Notes: generated by a model not told the origin, from the letters alone. Positions 37,885 to 45,553 are shown, counted from the stretch's first letter. The stretch is 64,000 nucleotides of DNA from ATZT02 sp964655115 (GCA_964655115.1 CAZZKM010000001.1:62001-126000), one strand, 5' to 3'. Numbers and translations are program-made.

Positions 37885-38570
37885 TTTTTACTTGCTTTTA
37901 CTAAAGCTTCAAATAATCTTTTATCCTCACTCATTTCAGGATGCCACTGCACACCCAATGAAAATTCTTTATTTGTATCTTCTAAAACTTCAATGGTGTC
38001 ATCTTCAGCCCAACCAGTAATAGTTAAGTTTCCAGGATTTTCAACTGCCTGATGATGAGAAGAATTAACAATAGTTTCTGTGGTATTCAATATTTTTGAA
38101 ATTAATGAATCTTTAGAAAATCTAGCCCCATGATTTACAAACTGAGCAGGTGCTGGTCGATGATTTAGTTTTGTCACATCTGGAAGATGTTGAATTAAAG
38201 ATCCTCCTTCACTTACTGCCATTATTTGTAAACCTCGACAAATTCCCAAGAATGGTAAATTCATTTCTTTTGCTTTTTTATAAAGACTTATTTCTCCTGC
38301 ATCTCTTGTAATTCTTGGCTTATCACTTGTTTCATGTGGATTTTGTTTATAAAGTCTGGCATCAATATCTGCACCACCTGCAATTATTAATCCATCTAAT
38401 TTTTCTAAAACATGTGAACCTTCTTCATCAGGTGGAAGAATTACTGCACGACCACCACTTTGTGTAACTGATGAAACATATTCAAAAGGTAAAACTGCCG
38501 CAGTTATATCCCAAGCACCCCACTTAGCAGGTTCAACGTAACAAGAAATTCCTATAACTGGTGAATTCAT
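37881..38570 (-). CDS. Class I glutamine-amidotransferase-like gamma-glutamyl hydrolase (PuuD-like)
   Basis: About 229 residues of the peptidase C26/PuuD family. N-terminal PVIGISCYVEP, catalytic Cys in FLGICRGLQIM, and the His-Glu pair in GVQWHPEMS are all present. The ATG at 38570 is chosen because the family begins here; a TTG ten codons upstream is in frame. PuuD releases glutamate from gamma-glutamyl-GABA and similar products. It fits as the last step of the gamma-glutamyl pathway whose first genes lie at 32558-36122 on the other strand. It is fused into one operon with psuG and psuK, which is unexpected. Confidence 0.86.
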   Translation of the reverse strand: MNSPVIGISCYVEPAKWGAWDITAAVLPFEYVSSVTQSGGRAVILPPDEEGSHVLEKLDGLIIAGGADIDARLYKQNPHETSDKPRITRDAGEISLYKKAKEMNLPFLGICRGLQIMAVSEGGSLIQHLPDVTKLNHRPAPAQFVNHGARFSKDSLISKILNTTETIVNSSHHQAVENPGNLTITGWAEDDTIEVLEDTNKEFSLGVQWHPEMSEDKRLFEALVKASKK

Positions 38571-38604
38571 GAATGTAGTCTTGCACAACTTTATTTTCAA
38601 TCAA

Positions 38605-38630
38605 TGGGAGTGATTAAAAAATCACTCCCA
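38605..38630 (-). terminator. Hairpin terminator downstream of the tRNA
   Basis: An 11-bp perfect stem, TGGGAGTGATT (38605-38615) with AATCACTCCCA (38620-38630), has a 4-base loop and lies 8 bases after the tRNA 3' end on the minus strand. Only a weak T tract follows. It also separates the tRNA from the hydrolase operon that starts at 38570. Confidence 0.6.
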
Positions 38631-38638
38631 CCGAGTGA

Positions 38639-38710
38639 GCCGCTGGTGGGATTTGAACCCACACTTTTTCCCTGCGAGTGGAAATGCTCTTTCCTTTGAG
38701 CTACAGCGGC
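38639..38710 (-). tRNA. tRNA-like gene with atypical anticodon loop
   Basis: 72 bases fold into a full class I cloverleaf: 7-bp acceptor GCCGCTG/CAGCGGC, TA, D stem GCTC/GAGC with GG in the loop, anticodon stem TTTCC/GGGAA with one T-G pair, 5-base variable loop, and T arm GTGGG-TTCAAAT-CCCAC. The anticodon loop is ACTCGCA, which puts C at position 33 where U is nearly universal and TCG at 34-36 (an Arg anticodon). Shifting the loop to restore U33 would give CGC but breaks two stem pairs. CCA is not encoded and position 73 is T. The amino acid is therefore left open. Confidence 0.75.
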
Positions 38711-38947
38711 GTCTGAATAGATTTACATTTTTAAAAACTTTTTAAAGTAAAAAAGAAATATCTGTTGATAACTTAAATCTGTGGATTAAACCAAAAGATT
38801 TACAAAATGATTGACAAGAATTTTTTAAAATGTAACAATATTCAAGCGAGTGGTAATAGAACAATCCTTTGAGAATTTCCCATTTGGCCCCGCTAAGGCG
38901 GGGCCAAATCATTTAAGGAATGAAACAAGATTTCATTTAAACCATTT
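38711..38947. other. Noncoding AT-rich segment with DnaA-box-like sites, a promoter and hairpins
   Basis: 237 bases without a gene. Seen in it: an A/T-only-like stretch next to the tRNA; TGTTGATAA (38763-38771) and TGTGGATTA (38780-38788), each one mismatch from the DnaA box complement TGTGGATAA; a promoter TTGACA (38811-38816) with AACAAT 17 bases on (38834-38839); and a 12-bp GC-rich hairpin, ATTTGGCCCCGC (38882-38893) with GCGGGGCCAAAT (38898-38909). A smaller hairpin follows, AATGAAA (38919-38925) with TTTCATT (38931-38937). The hairpin lacks a T tract. The region may hold the moeZ leader or a small RNA. Confidence 0.5.
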
Positions 38948-40141
38948 ATGCCCTACGGTAGGTATGTGAAGATTCCGGCACTTGTTTCAAACTCAAAAGA
39001 AATTTCAATTGAAGAAATTAAACGTTATTCACGCCATGTGCTTTTACCTGAAATTGGTTTAGACAATCAAAAGCGAATTTCAAACTCAAAAATATTAGTT
39101 ATTGGAGCAGGAGGCCTTGGTTCACCAATCCTTCTTTATTTAGCAGCATCTGGAGTTAAAGAATTAGGAATATGTGATTTTGATGTTGTTGATGAAACTA
39201 ATTTGCAACGTCAAATACTTTTTAATGATCAAAGTATTGGTAAGGATAAAGCTTTAGAAGCAAAAGCAAAAATAAATGAACTAAATCCAAATGTGAAAGT
39301 AACAGTATTTAATGAAATGATCACCTCAAAAAATGCTGAAAGTATTGTTAAAGATTTTGATTTAGTAATAGATGGAAGTGATAATTTTGCTACCAGATAT
39401 TTGTTAAATGATGTCTGTGTAATTTTAGATAAACCTTATATTTGGGCAAGCATTTATAGATTTGATGGACAAGTAAGTGTGTTCTGGAAGAAACATGGAC
39501 CTTGTTACAGATGTTTACACCCTGAACCTCCACCAACAAATATGGTTCAAACTTGCGCATCCGGCGGGGTATTAGCAAGCATGTGTGCCACGATTGCTTC
39601 TTTGCAAGTTACTCAAGCTTTGCAATTAATAACTGGTGTTGGAGAAGTATTGATTGGGGAAGTGCTTTCTTATTCTGCACTTGATGCAAATTTTAGAAAA
39701 GTTAAGGTTAATCAAGATCCAAATTGTGCGGTGTGTGGAAAAAATCCATCTATTACTTCATTAATTGATTATGAACAATTTTGTGGACCAGTAAAGCCTA
39801 GAAAAGATCCTGGAATGAAAGCACTTGAATTAAAAGAAATGCTAGAAAAACGAAATAAAAATGAAATAGATTTCTTACTTGTAGATATAAGAGAAGAACC
39901 TGAAAAAAATCTTGTAGAAATCGATGGATCTGTTTTTATCAATAAAGATGACATATTTGCAAACGAGGGACTTGCTTTAATTCCAAAAGATAAACCAGTT
40001 GTGCTTTATTGTCGCTCTGGAAATCGCTCCACTGAAGTAATGAATTATTTAAAACACAATGGATTCTTAGAAGTAACCCATTTAGAAGGTGGGATTATTT
40101 CCTGGGTAAAAGATATAGAAACCAATAAGCCTTCGTATTAG
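38948..40141 (+). CDS. moeZ: Adenylyltransferase/sulfurtransferase MoeZ (MoeB-rhodanese)
   Basis: A 397-residue fusion. The N-terminal 260 residues are an E1-like MoeB/ThiF domain with IGAGGLGSP for ATP binding and the zinc Cys pairs CYRCLHP and CAVCGK. Residues about 290-395 are a rhodanese domain with the active-site Cys in LYCRSGNRS. It activates and then thiolates the C-terminal Gly-Gly of ubiquitin-like carriers (MoaD, ThiS or CysO types) for molybdopterin, thiamine or cysteine synthesis. It starts with ATG about 100 bases after a TTGACA promoter. In mycobacteria the homologue lies near DUF3107. Confidence 0.92.
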   Translation: MPYGRYVKIPALVSNSKEISIEEIKRYSRHVLLPEIGLDNQKRISNSKILVIGAGGLGSPILLYLAASGVKELGICDFDVVDETNLQRQILFNDQSIGKDKALEAKAKINELNPNVKVTVFNEMITSKNAESIVKDFDLVIDGSDNFATRYLLNDVCVILDKPYIWASIYRFDGQVSVFWKKHGPCYRCLHPEPPPTNMVQTCASGGVLASMCATIASLQVTQALQLITGVGEVLIGEVLSYSALDANFRKVKVNQDPNCAVCGKNPSITSLIDYEQFCGPVKPRKDPGMKALELKEMLEKRNKNEIDFLLVDIREEPEKNLVEIDGSVFINKDDIFANEGLALIPKDKPVVLYCRSGNRSTEVMNYLKHNGFLEVTHLEGGIISWVKDIETNKPSY

Positions 40142-40245
40142 TTCTCTCACGAATTGACCCTGCAAGTAATGGTCAAACACCTCATTTCATAGACTATTTA
40201 TTCGGTTATTCAAAAAGCTGAAAAAAACTAAGAGTTAAGAGAGGT

Positions 40246-40464
40246 ATGGCAAAAGACGGGGCTATTGAACTTGAAGGCACCATTGCAGAGACCCTGCCAA
40301 ATGCGATGTTCAAAGTTCAACTAGACAACGGCCATATTGTTTTAGCTCACATCAGCGGCAAAATGAGAATGCACTACATCAGAATTTTGCCTGACGATCG
40401 CGTAATCGTGGAGTTATCTCCATACGATTTAACTCGCGGTCGGATTGTTTACCGCTACAAGTAA
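40246..40464 (+). CDS. infA: Translation initiation factor IF-1
   Basis: 72 residues, the standard length, with the OB-fold sequence beginning [22 protein letters not shown], the HISGKMRM loop and the end [17 protein letters not shown]-1 fills the A site of the small subunit during initiation. Ribosome site GAGAGG lies 6 bases before the ATG. The 104 bases upstream contain an inverted repeat TTGACC (40154-40159) and GGTCAA (40171-40176) of unknown use. It starts the infA-rpmJ-rpsM-rpsK-rpsD-rpoA-rplQ ribosomal cluster. Confidence 0.98.
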   Translation: MAKDGAIELEGTIAETLPNAMFKVQLDNGHIVLAHISGKMRMHYIRILPDDRVIVELSPYDLTRGRIVYRYK

Positions 40465-40485
40465 CAACTATTACTAAAGGAAAGT

Positions 40486-40599
40486 ATGAAAGTACAACCA
40501 AGTGTTAAGAAGATTTGCGATAAATGCAAAGTTATTCGCAGACACAAAAAAGTAATGGTTATTTGTGAAAATCCAAGACACAAACAACGTCAAGGATAA
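40486..40599 (+). CDS. rpmJ: 50S ribosomal protein L36
   Basis: 37 residues ([16 protein letters not shown], then [17 protein letters not shown]). Three Cys and one His (C11, C14, C27, H32) make the zinc-ribbon C+ form of L36. The ATG is 10 bases after AAAGGAAAG. It lies 21 bases after infA and is followed by a 175-base structured leader before rpsM, which is a longer gap than elsewhere in this cluster. Confidence 0.97.
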   Translation: MKVQPSVKKICDKCKVIRRHKKVMVICENPRHKQRQG

Positions 40600-40611
40600 T
40601 GACAACTTGTA

Positions 40612-40747
40612 GATAACCAATTATGGTTATCCGTCACCTCAAATTAAATCTTGCCGATTTAAATAGAGAACGAAACCTCTAGTAATTTCAGAAGCTAGAG
40701 ACTTACCCAGGGCGGGTAAGACCGATAACCGTAACAGACTTCTGAAA
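40612..40747 (+). promoter_or_regulatory. Structured leader of the rpsM operon with mutually exclusive pairings
   Basis: Between rpmJ and rpsM several complementary segments compete. GGTTATC (40625-40631) can pair with GATAACC at 40612-40618 or with an identical GATAACC at 40724-40730. CTCTAG (40677-40682) pairs with CTAGAG (40695-40700) around a loop that contains TTTCAGAAG (40686-40694), which itself can pair with CTTCTGAAA (40739-40747). CTTACCC (40702-40708) with GGGTAAG (40714-40720) forms an inner hairpin. The last stem ends 10 bases before AAAGGA, the rpsM ribosome site. This is a candidate autoregulatory leader for an r-protein encoded by the operon. Confidence 0.5.
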
Positions 40748-40774
40748 AATTAAAGAAAAGGAAAACCGCCCAAT

Positions 40775-41152
40775 ATGGCACGTTTAGCTGGAGTTGATCT
40801 TCCAAACGACAAACGCGTGGAAGTAGCACTGCAATATATATATGGAATTGGTAAAACTCGTTCCATAGAAATGTTAAAAGCATCTGGAGTTAATCCAGAT
40901 ACCAGAGTAAAAGATTTAGGTGAACCTGAATTAGTAAAACTTCGTGATTATCTAGAACAAAACTTTAAAGTTGAAGGTGATCTTCGTCGTGAAGTTTCTG
41001 CAGATATCAGACGTAAAGTTGAAATTGGTTCATATCAAGGAATTCGTCATCGTCGTGGTTTGCCAGTTCGTGGTCAAAGAACTCACACCAATGCACGCAC
41101 ACGTAAAGGTCCGCGCAAAACCGTTGCCGGCAAAAAGATTGCAACGAAGTAG
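40775..41152 (+). CDS. rpsM: 30S ribosomal protein S13
   Basis: 125 residues of normal S13: [20 protein letters not shown], the YIGIGKTR-like helix-hairpin stretch YGIGKTRS, and the basic tail [23 protein letters not shown]13 sits in the head of the small subunit and contacts tRNA and S19. It begins the S13-S11-S4-alpha-L17 unit. The upstream leader is described separately. Confidence 0.98.
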   Translation: MARLAGVDLPNDKRVEVALQYIYGIGKTRSIEMLKASGVNPDTRVKDLGEPELVKLRDYLEQNFKVEGDLRREVSADIRRKVEIGSYQGIRHRRGLPVRGQRTHTNARTRKGPRKTVAGKKIATK

Positions 41153-41165
41153 AGGGATTTGATTA

Positions 41166-41579
41166 ATGGCTGAAAAAGAAAAGAAAGCAAAACCGGCAGC
41201 AGCAAAAAAAGTTCGTAAAAAAACTAAAAAGAATGTTGCACATGGTCAAGCTCATATCAAATCAACTTTCAATAACACAATTGTTTCAATTACAGATTTG
41301 ACTGGTGCAGTAATTGCATCATCATCAAGTGGACATGTTGGTTTCAAAGGTTCAAGAAAATCAACACCATTTGCTGCACAACTCGCGGCTGAAGATGCAG
41401 CAAAAAAAGCAATGGAACATGGACTTAAAAAAGTCGATGTTTTTGTTAAAGGGCCTGGATCTGGTAGAGAAACCGCTATTAGATCTTTACAAGCCTCTGG
41501 TCTTGAAGTTGGTTTAATTCAAGATGTCACCCCAGTTCCATTTAACGGTGTTCGTCACCGCAAACGTCGTCGCGTCTAG
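41166..41579 (+). CDS. rpsK: 30S ribosomal protein S11
   Basis: 137 residues. A Lys-rich N-terminal extension ([20 protein letters not shown]) precedes the conserved S11 core [36 protein letters not shown] and [14 protein letters not shown], with the end [16 protein letters not shown]. It belongs to the platform of the 30S subunit. It is 13 bases after rpsM, with GAGGG as ribosome site. Confidence 0.98.
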   Translation: MAEKEKKAKPAAAKKVRKKTKKNVAHGQAHIKSTFNNTIVSITDLTGAVIASSSSGHVGFKGSRKSTPFAAQLAAEDAAKKAMEHGLKKVDVFVKGPGSGRETAIRSLQASGLEVGLIQDVTPVPFNGVRHRKRRRV

Positions 41580-41609
41580 TTAAAGAATTAAAGGAGAAAA
41601 GAAAAACTT

Positions 41610-42236
41610 ATGGCACGTTATACAGGGGCAGATTGCAAGAGATGCCGCAGAGAAAAAGTAAAACTTTATTTAAAAGGTTCTAAATGTGATTCACCAAAGT
41701 GTCCAATGGAATCTCGTCCATTTCCACCAGGACAACACGGAAGAAATCGTGGTAAAGAATCTGAATATTCATTACAAAAGCGTGAAAAACAAAAAGCTGC
41801 ACGTATATATGGTGTGTTAGAAAAACAATTCCGTAACTATTACGAAGAGGCATCTCGCAGAACTGGTAAGACTGGTGAAAACCTTCTTGTCATGTTAGAA
41901 AATCGTTTAGACAACGTTATTTATCGCGCAGGTTTTGCTAAGAGTCGCGACATGGCAAGACAAATTGTTCGCCATGGTCACATCTTGGTAAATGGTAAGA
42001 AATTAAATATTCCTTCTTACCAAGTCAAAACAACTGACATCATCGAAGTTCGCCCAGAGTCACGCGAATTGACACCATTTGTGGTGGCAAGAGCTGAATC
42101 TGGTGAAAAAACAATTCCAGCATGGCTTGATGTGTCCGCACACAACATGCGCGTAATTGTTACTGCAGTACCAGTGAGATCACAAATCGACACAGCTGTT
42201 CAAGAACAGTTGATCGTTGAGTTGTACTCCAAGTAA
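41610..42236 (+). CDS. rpsD: 30S ribosomal protein S4, zinc-binding form
   Basis: 208 residues. The N-terminal region carries Cys at 9, 12, 26 and 31 (DCKRCRR and KCDSPKCP), the zinc-ribbon C+ version, while many high-GC actinobacteria such as mycobacteria have the cysteine-free version. The core has RPFPPGQHGR, KQKAARIYGVLEKQF, and the S4 RNA-binding domain around NRLDNVIYRAGFA and RHGHILVNGKKL. S4 nucleates 30S assembly and in E. coli represses the homologous operon, making it a candidate ligand for the leader at 40612. Confidence 0.97.
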   Translation: MARYTGADCKRCRREKVKLYLKGSKCDSPKCPMESRPFPPGQHGRNRGKESEYSLQKREKQKAARIYGVLEKQFRNYYEEASRRTGKTGENLLVMLENRLDNVIYRAGFAKSRDMARQIVRHGHILVNGKKLNIPSYQVKTTDIIEVRPESRELTPFVVARAESGEKTIPAWLDVSAHNMRVIVTAVPVRSQIDTAVQEQLIVELYSK

Positions 42237-42297
42237 TAAAAGCAATATCCCCGACAAGGGCGTCAAATAGTGGTCGCCTGAAAGGTAAGAAAAAAAT

Positions 42298-43314
42298 ATG
42301 TTAATAGCACAACGTCCGATACTGGTTGAAGAACCAATTTCAGATACTCGCGCAAGATATATTCTCGAGCCTCTAGAACCAGGTTTTGGTTATACGCTGG
42401 GAAACTCTTTACGTAGAACTCTTCTTTCTTCAATTCCAGGAGCTGCAATCACCAGCATCCGTATTGAAGGAGCTTTACATGAATTCACAAACCTTGATGG
42501 TGTTGTGGAAGATGTAACCGAAATAGTTTTGAATGTTAAAGACATCGTGGTTTCATCAGATAATGATGAACCTTCAGTGATGCATTTAAAGAAATCAGGA
42601 CCTGGAGAAGTAACGGCAGGAGATATTTCTGCTCCTGCAGGTGTTGAAGTACACAATCCAAAACACCACATCGCAACCCTAAATTCCAAAGGCAAAATTG
42701 AAATGGAATTAGTAGTTGAACGCGGTCGTGGATATGTTACTGCTGTACAAAATAAAGTAAGCGGTGCAGAAATTGGACGTATTCCAGTTGATTCTTTATA
42801 TTCCCCAGTTGTCAAAGTTACTTACAAAGTAGAAGCAACTCGTGTTGAACAAAGAACAGACTTTGATCGTTTAGTTATCGAAGTTGAAACCAAACCATCC
42901 ATGAAACCTTCATATGCTGTGGCTTCAGCTGGAAGAACATTGGTTGAACTATTTGGTTTAGCTCATGAATTAAATGTCAATGCAGAAGGAATTGAAATTG
43001 GGCCAAGCCCAGTTGATGCTTATGCATTAGAACAACTAAATATGCCAATTGAACAACTTGATTTAACAGTTCGTTCTTACAACTGTCTAAAGCGCGAAGG
43101 CGTGCACACTGTTGGTGAATTGATCACCAGAAGTGAAGCAGATTTGATGGATGTAAGAAACTTTGGTCAAAAATCAATTGATGAAGTTCATGCCAAACTA
43201 CAAATGCTTGGTTTGAAACTAAAAGATTCACCAGCTGGTTATGACAGAACCAAAGCAGCAGGCTACATCGAAGAAAACGATGAAGAAAATCTTGCTGAAG
43301 ACGAGAAGTTCTAA
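42298..43314 (+). CDS. rpoA: DNA-directed RNA polymerase subunit alpha
   Basis: 338 residues, standard length. The N-terminal assembly domain contains [26 protein letters not shown] linker leads to the C-terminal domain with [27 protein letters not shown] and [15 protein letters not shown], which contacts UP elements and activators. The acidic tail ([14 protein letters not shown]) is typical of actinobacteria. AAAGGTAAG precedes the ATG. It is part of the ribosomal cluster. Confidence 0.98.
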   Translation: MLIAQRPILVEEPISDTRARYILEPLEPGFGYTLGNSLRRTLLSSIPGAAITSIRIEGALHEFTNLDGVVEDVTEIVLNVKDIVVSSDNDEPSVMHLKKSGPGEVTAGDISAPAGVEVHNPKHHIATLNSKGKIEMELVVERGRGYVTAVQNKVSGAEIGRIPVDSLYSPVVKVTYKVEATRVEQRTDFDRLVIEVETKPSMKPSYAVASAGRTLVELFGLAHELNVNAEGIEIGPSPVDAYALEQLNMPIEQLDLTVRSYNCLKREGVHTVGELITRSEADLMDVRNFGQKSIDEVHAKLQMLGLKLKDSPAGYDRTKAAGYIEENDEENLAEDEKF

Positions 43315-43349
43315 AAACCAACCACGACGCTAAAAAGTAGGAGAACAAA

Positions 43350-43844
43350 ATGGCAGCACCAACCCAAGGTACGCGTCTTGGTGGTTCACCAGCACATCAA
43401 AAATTGATATTGGCAAACCTTGCTACATCACTTTTTGAAAAAGGAAAAATCACAACCACAGAAGCAAAAGCTAAGAAACTTCGTCCCTTTGCAGAAAGAA
43501 TTATTTCTCAAGCAAAAAGAGGAGACCTTGCTTCTAGAAGACGTGTGTTAGCCGTAATTAGAAACAAATCAGTAGTGCATTCATTGTTTACTGAAATTGG
43601 TCCAAGCTTTGCAAAAAGAAATGGTGGTTATTTAAGAATCACCAAACTTGGTCCAAGAAAAGGTGACAATGCACCAATGGCAGTAATTGAGTTAGTAGAA
43701 GCTTTGGCTGAAAAAGTCGTAGCGGCAGCAGAAAGTGCAACTAAGAATGCAGCAAAAGTAGAAGCTGCAGAAAGTGCACCTGTATCTACTGAAGCAAAAC
43801 CTGCAAAGAAAACTGCTAAAAAAGAAACAGCAAAGAAAGCATAA
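43350..43844 (+). CDS. rplQ: 50S ribosomal protein L17
   Basis: 164 residues. The conserved L17 domain (about 1-120) has [36 protein letters not shown] in family order and ends [17 protein letters not shown] 45-residue Ala/Lys-rich tail ([15 protein letters not shown]) follows, an extension often seen in actinobacterial L17. It is the last gene of the rpsM-rplQ unit; a strong GC-rich hairpin lies 31 bases downstream, inside the possible start region of truA. Confidence 0.97.
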   Translation: MAAPTQGTRLGGSPAHQKLILANLATSLFEKGKITTTEAKAKKLRPFAERIISQAKRGDLASRRRVLAVIRNKSVVHSLFTEIGPSFAKRNGGYLRITKLGPRKGDNAPMAVIELVEALAEKVVAAAESATKNAAKVEAAESAPVSTEAKPAKKTAKKETAKKA

Positions 43845-43865
43845 TTTTTTTAGTAGAATTTGAAA

Positions 43866-44708
43866 ATGAAAATTAATAAGCCCGCTTCTTTCGGAGGCGG
43901 GCTTATTCGTATCCGTTTAGATATTGCTTATGACGGCACAGATTTTGCAGGTTTTGGTACTCAACCACAACAGCGAACTGTGCAAGGTGAATTAAATAAA
44001 GTTTTAAAAAAATTCTTAAGAGTATCCTCGATAAAAACTATTGGAGCAGGAAGAACAGATAAAGGAGTTCATGCTCGCGGTCAAGTAGTTCATTTTGATG
44101 TTTTAGAAAATACTTGGAAAAGTATAAAAGATCCAATGTATAAATTTAGAAGATTATTACCAGTTGATTTACAAGTTAGAAAAGCAAGTATTGTGCCTCT
44201 TGATTTTGATGCCAGATATAGCGCTTTAACTAGAAGATATTCATATACAGTTTGTGACTCGAAAGAAGGTTTAGATCCATTTAATTCTAGATTTGTTTTA
44301 GATTATAGAAAAAAGTTAGATGATCACGATATGAATAAAGCAAGTCAATTATTAATTGGTTTAAATGATTTTTATGCTTTTTGTAAAACTAGAGCAGGAT
44401 CTACCACCATTAGAAATTTAATTAAATTTAGATGGACTAGAAAAAGCCAATTTTTAACCGCGGAAGTAATTGCTGATGCATTTTGCTATTCCATGGTTAG
44501 AGGACTAGTGGGAGCAGTCTTGCAGGTGGGAACAGGTAAGAAAAGTATTAATTGGCCAAAAGAAATTATGGAAAAAAGAAAGAAAGTTACTGATTTAAAC
44601 GTAGTCTCTCCAAGTGCCCTTATTTTAGAAGAAGTTAGCTATCCTCACCCATCTTTATATAAATCTCAATACGAATTAACTCGTCGATTAAGAACTCTGG
44701 AAGAATAA
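43866..44708 (+). CDS. truA: tRNA pseudouridine synthase A
   Basis: About 280 residues. It has IRLDIAYDGTDFAGF at the start of the domain, the catalytic Asp in GAGRTDKGVHARGQVVHF, and MVRGLVGAVLQVGTG near the end. It makes pseudouridine 38-40 in tRNA anticodon arms. The start is unclear: TTG 43860 and ATG 43866 add 13-15 unrelated residues that coincide with a hairpin. The family N-terminus M-R-I-R-L-D-I-A-Y-D-G aligns exactly with the ATT codon at 43905, which has GGAGG 7 bases upstream. The conventional ATG is listed. Confidence 0.9.
   Translation: MKINKPASFGGGLIRIRLDIAYDGTDFAGFGTQPQQRTVQGELNKVLKKFLRVSSIKTIGAGRTDKGVHARGQVVHFDVLENTWKSIKDPMYKFRRLLPVDLQVRKASIVPLDFDARYSALTRRYSYTVCDSKEGLDPFNSRFVLDYRKKLDDHDMNKASQLLIGLNDFYAFCKTRAGSTTIRNLIKFRWTRKSQFLTAEVIADAFCYSMVRGLVGAVLQVGTGKKSINWPKEIMEKRKKVTDLNVVSPSALILEEVSYPHPSLYKSQYELTRRLRTLEE
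43875..43907 (+). terminator. GC-rich hairpin between rplQ and truA
   Basis: A perfect 11-bp stem, AATAAGCCCGC (43875-43885) with GCGGGCTTATT (43897-43907), has an 11-base loop. It resembles a terminator for the rpsM-rplQ transcript but lacks a clean T run. It would also hide the GGAGG (43893-43897) and the ATT codon that may start truA. Confidence 0.55.
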
Positions 44709-44712
44709 AGTT

Positions 44713-45543
44713 ATGTCTTCCCAAATTTGGCTAAATGATGAATTAGTCGATAGCGAAAATGCAAAGGTAAGTGTTTTTGACCACGGTTTTACAGTTGGCG
44801 ATGGAGCATTTGAAACTTTAAAAGTAGTTGATAAAAATCCAGTAGCCCTTACTCGACATATTGAAAGACTTACTTATTCCTTAAAAACAATTGGAATCGA
44901 TTTTGAAAAGCAAGATTTATTAAGAAAAGCAATTGATGAAGTAATTAGTGCAAATCCTCAATTAGGTTCCACCATGAGAATGAGAATTACCTACACAAGT
45001 GGCATAGGACCTCTTGGAAGTGATCGAACTAAAGATAATTTCACACTTGTAGTAGCAGTAAGTCCAGAAGCCAATTGGCCAGAAACTGCAATCGTTGTCA
45101 CAGTTGATGAACCTAGAAATGATAAAAGTATGTTGGCAGGTTCAAAAACAACTTCTTATGCTCAAAATGCTGCAGTGTTAGCTATGGCTAAAGCTAAGAA
45201 TGCCCATGAAGCAATCATGCCTAACACGAGAAATCAATTGTGTGAAGGAACTGGCTCGAATATTTTTGTGGTTAAAGATGGAAAAGTAATGACGCCACCA
45301 TTAAGCAGTGGTTGTTTAGGTGGAATTACTAGAGCATTAGTTTGCCAATGGTTTGATGTCAAAGAAGTTGATCTACCCATGTCAATCTTGAATGAAGCTG
45401 ACGAAGCATTTCTAACTTCATCGACAAGAGATATTCAACCAATTTCAAAAATAAATGATCGTGAATTAAAAGCACCCGGTCCAATAAGTATTAAGTTAAG
45501 GGATGAATTTAAAGAAAAAATTTCCAAAAATTGGGATGCTTAA
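44713..45543 (+). CDS. Class IV aminotransferase, probable 4-amino-4-deoxychorismate lyase
   Basis: A 276-residue PLP enzyme of fold type IV. IWLNDELVDSENAKVSVFDHGFTVGDGAFETLKV is the usual opening (VFDHGF-type motif), the Schiff-base Lys is in LAGSKTTSYAQN, and the PLP-binding end is EGTGSNIFVVKDGKV with LGGITRALV. Length and opening fit PabC, which makes p-aminobenzoate for folate, but branched-chain or D-amino-acid aminotransferases share this fold. It starts 5 bases after truA and is likely co-transcribed. Confidence 0.8.
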   Translation: MSSQIWLNDELVDSENAKVSVFDHGFTVGDGAFETLKVVDKNPVALTRHIERLTYSLKTIGIDFEKQDLLRKAIDEVISANPQLGSTMRMRITYTSGIGPLGSDRTKDNFTLVVAVSPEANWPETAIVVTVDEPRNDKSMLAGSKTTSYAQNAAVLAMAKAKNAHEAIMPNTRNQLCEGTGSNIFVVKDGKVMTPPLSSGCLGGITRALVCQWFDVKEVDLPMSILNEADEAFLTSSTRDIQPISKINDRELKAPGPISIKLRDEFKEKISKNWDA

Positions 45544-45553
45544 GCACTAATTT

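Noticed and set aside
38711..38947. Chromosome replication origin
   Set aside because: Only two imperfect DnaA-box-like 9-mers were found and dnaA, dnaN, recF or rpmH are not nearby.
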